Positions 62,392 through 64,000 of a DNA stretch of 64,000 nt are shown here, piece after piece. Under the pieces are notes generated by a model. It saw nothing but the letters and a program-made list of their open reading frames with translations. It ran no database searches and had not been told where the DNA came from. The stretch covers positions 45,967,684-46,031,683 of the forward strand of contig NC_089982.1 in NCBI RefSeq assembly GCF_036417845.1. Direction: 5' to 3'. Position numbers and translations under genes: made by a program. The stretch comes from Apteryx mantelli (lineage: Eukaryota > Chordata > Aves > Apterygiformes > Apterygidae). Position 1 is the first letter of the stretch; each line of letters begins with the position of its first letter.

Positions 62392-64000
62392 GTAAGCAGA
62401 CTTTTTGTTTTATTTTAGTTATGTTTTTATGAGATTTGATTATTTTCTTTCCACAGATCTTAATCGATGCTTAAAATAATACTATTAATTAGACCAAATA
62501 TCTAAGGCTGCTTTTTTTGTCTTGGCAGGCAAGAGTGCTGTACTATACCAAATGTTTCCATATATTATTCTTAATGCTGTTTCTCTTAATCCTTTCATAA
62601 ATACTTAATCTATATTGATTTTCCTCTGAAGTCATCCATTTTAGTGTCTAATTGCACATATTTGAATGTTCCAGGTCCAACCACAGTCTTCACTCTTATC
62701 TTCTTTTTTAATCTATAACTTCTTAAGATTTGTTTTTAAGAATGCTTTTTCTTTATTATTTCATGCAGAAGTTCATATACTACAGTTAATTGTTAAGTTT
62801 GGGGTTCACCCCAGCGCTTAAAAAGGAAAAGAAAACAAAAAAGCCCCTAAAACACAAAAACTCTCACAAAGAAAAAGAGAGAGAGAACTGAAATGAAAGA
62901 ATATTATTCCCTCCAAATAGCTCTGCTTAACTGCCTGCATTAGCAGAAGTATAGATCTGCCATCGTGGCAGAATTTGGGGCTGATGGCAGAGTAGGCTTC
63001 TAGCAGTTTCACACTGTGTTTGTCATAAACAAGAAAGCAATCTTAGAAAATTAATTTTTTACTTGATTTTGGAGAGGGTGATCTAGTTTGGGGTGTGGGA
63101 ATTTTGGGAAGATATTCACATTTACTCCATGAGTATGATTACTAACAGGTTTACACAGTCTCTACTAGTCTTTAATTTACAAGCTGGAGCCAAATTTGCT
63201 CTCAGGCTAGTCTGCATTTGATATAATTTTCCTTGTTGAATCTCAAGGAAAGGTCTCTGAGCAAACTGTTTGTTTGGTTTTGCTATTGGTATTGTTTTGC
63301 ATTTGGGGGAGGGGGAGCTGTATGAATTTAAGTACAAAAGGAGGGTACTTGCCTGCTTTCACTTTTCTCTCCCCCCTAGCTATGGAGCTATGCCAATCCC
63401 AGGATTTGGTGCCAAGCTCAGGGTGGCATGTTTCCAGCTGTGGCAGTAGATCTGTTTGGTTGGTCAGTGGTTGGTTGCTGCGACTCCACAGTGGCCTTCT
63501 CTAAAGAGTGTTTTTCCATTTCGTGAGGTCGGGCAGGACTGGCCAGCTGGTAGTCTGACTCATGCTTCTGTGTGTACCGTTGTTGGAATTTACTACTGGA
63601 AATGAGTGAAATACGGAGTACAGCAATCCCCTTTCTTCACACCATGTTCCTTGGGTGATTTACTACAGGTGTTTCCATCTGCTTGCCGTTTGAGGACAGA
63701 ACCGAGTCTATCAGCTGCGAGTAGCTGTGTCCTGAAATTCACTTTCAGTTTCTTCCTTCGCTGAGGCCAGCAGTTGGAACTCTGTGCTGGAGAGGTTTTC
63801 TGAAGGGGAAGAAATAATCTCAATAATCTGCCCTGGATTTCTTTAAAGAGGTTATTCCCTAGATACCGCTCCCTCTACTGAGGTATTTGCAGCCACTGCA
63901 GCCCCTTTGTAAGAAATGGCTGGACTAAGAAAATTCACAAAGGAAAACTATTTCCTCTTGAGGTGCTATGATTTACTGAGCAGGGTGAAGCTGACATCAG
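62392..64000 (+). other. GALNT7: Start of GALNT7 intron 2
   Basis: It begins with the donor GTAAGC. The rest is AT-rich with short chance frames on both strands. I see no second downstream exon, no recognisable CR1 copy and no RNA gene. If the intron is retained, translation stops at once, because the codon after GAG is TAA (62393-62395). Confidence 0.85.

Noticed and set aside
1..64000. CRISPR arrays, operons, phage or insertion sequences
   Set aside because: No regularly spaced repeats, ribosome-binding sites or bacterial gene organisation. The sequence is eukaryotic with spliced exons and CR1 LINEs.

Overview
The window is vertebrate nuclear DNA, most likely from a bird. It has long AT-rich non-coding stretches, one CpG-island promoter, exons with GT/AG splice sites, and interspersed repeats that are recognisably CR1 LINEs. 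I saw no Alu, L1 or other mammal-typical repeat. No bacterial, plasmid or phage feature is present. I cannot name the species. The CR1 copies look old and 5'-truncated, which fits an avian genome, but a crocodilian or turtle cannot be formally excluded.

The only protein gene I can support is the 5' part of GALNT7 on the + strand, encoding polypeptide N-acetylgalactosaminyltransferase 7, a Golgi type II membrane enzyme of mucin-type O-glycosylation. Exon 1 (CDS 30214-30339) lies in a strong CpG island and encodes the cytosolic tail and transmembrane anchor. A first intron of 31,594 bp follows. Exon 2 (61934-62391) encodes most of the luminal stem, and the window ends inside intron 2. The catalytic (GT27) and ricin-type lectin domains must be encoded downstream, outside the window.

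Layout: 1-29.5 kb is intergenic upstream DNA with no supportable gene. Inside it is a run of CpG-rich patches at about 11.7, 14.6, 15.3 and 16.4 kb, plus GC-richer patches at 4.8 and 7.8-8.2 kb. 29.56-30.7 kb is the GALNT7 CpG island, promoter, 5' UTR, exon 1 and the G-rich start of intron 1. 30.34-61.93 kb is intron 1. It holds an inverted CR1 pair (45.8-46.4 kb), a 28-bp perfect palindrome (46.53 kb), an old minus-strand CR1 (59.1-60.1 kb), a plus-strand CR1 (60.4-61.0 kb), long T tracts and several dinucleotide tracts. 61.93-62.39 kb is exon 2, and the rest is intron 2.

I found no new multi-gene system. The observations most worth checking are the orphan CpG island about 18 kb upstream, the dinucleotide repeat that forms the exon 2 acceptor tract, the paired G-quadruplex motifs just inside intron 1, and the palindromic structures in intron 1. 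Nearly all other open frames are short chance frames; the long ones at 29.7-30.9 kb reflect the lack of stop codons in GC-rich DNA.
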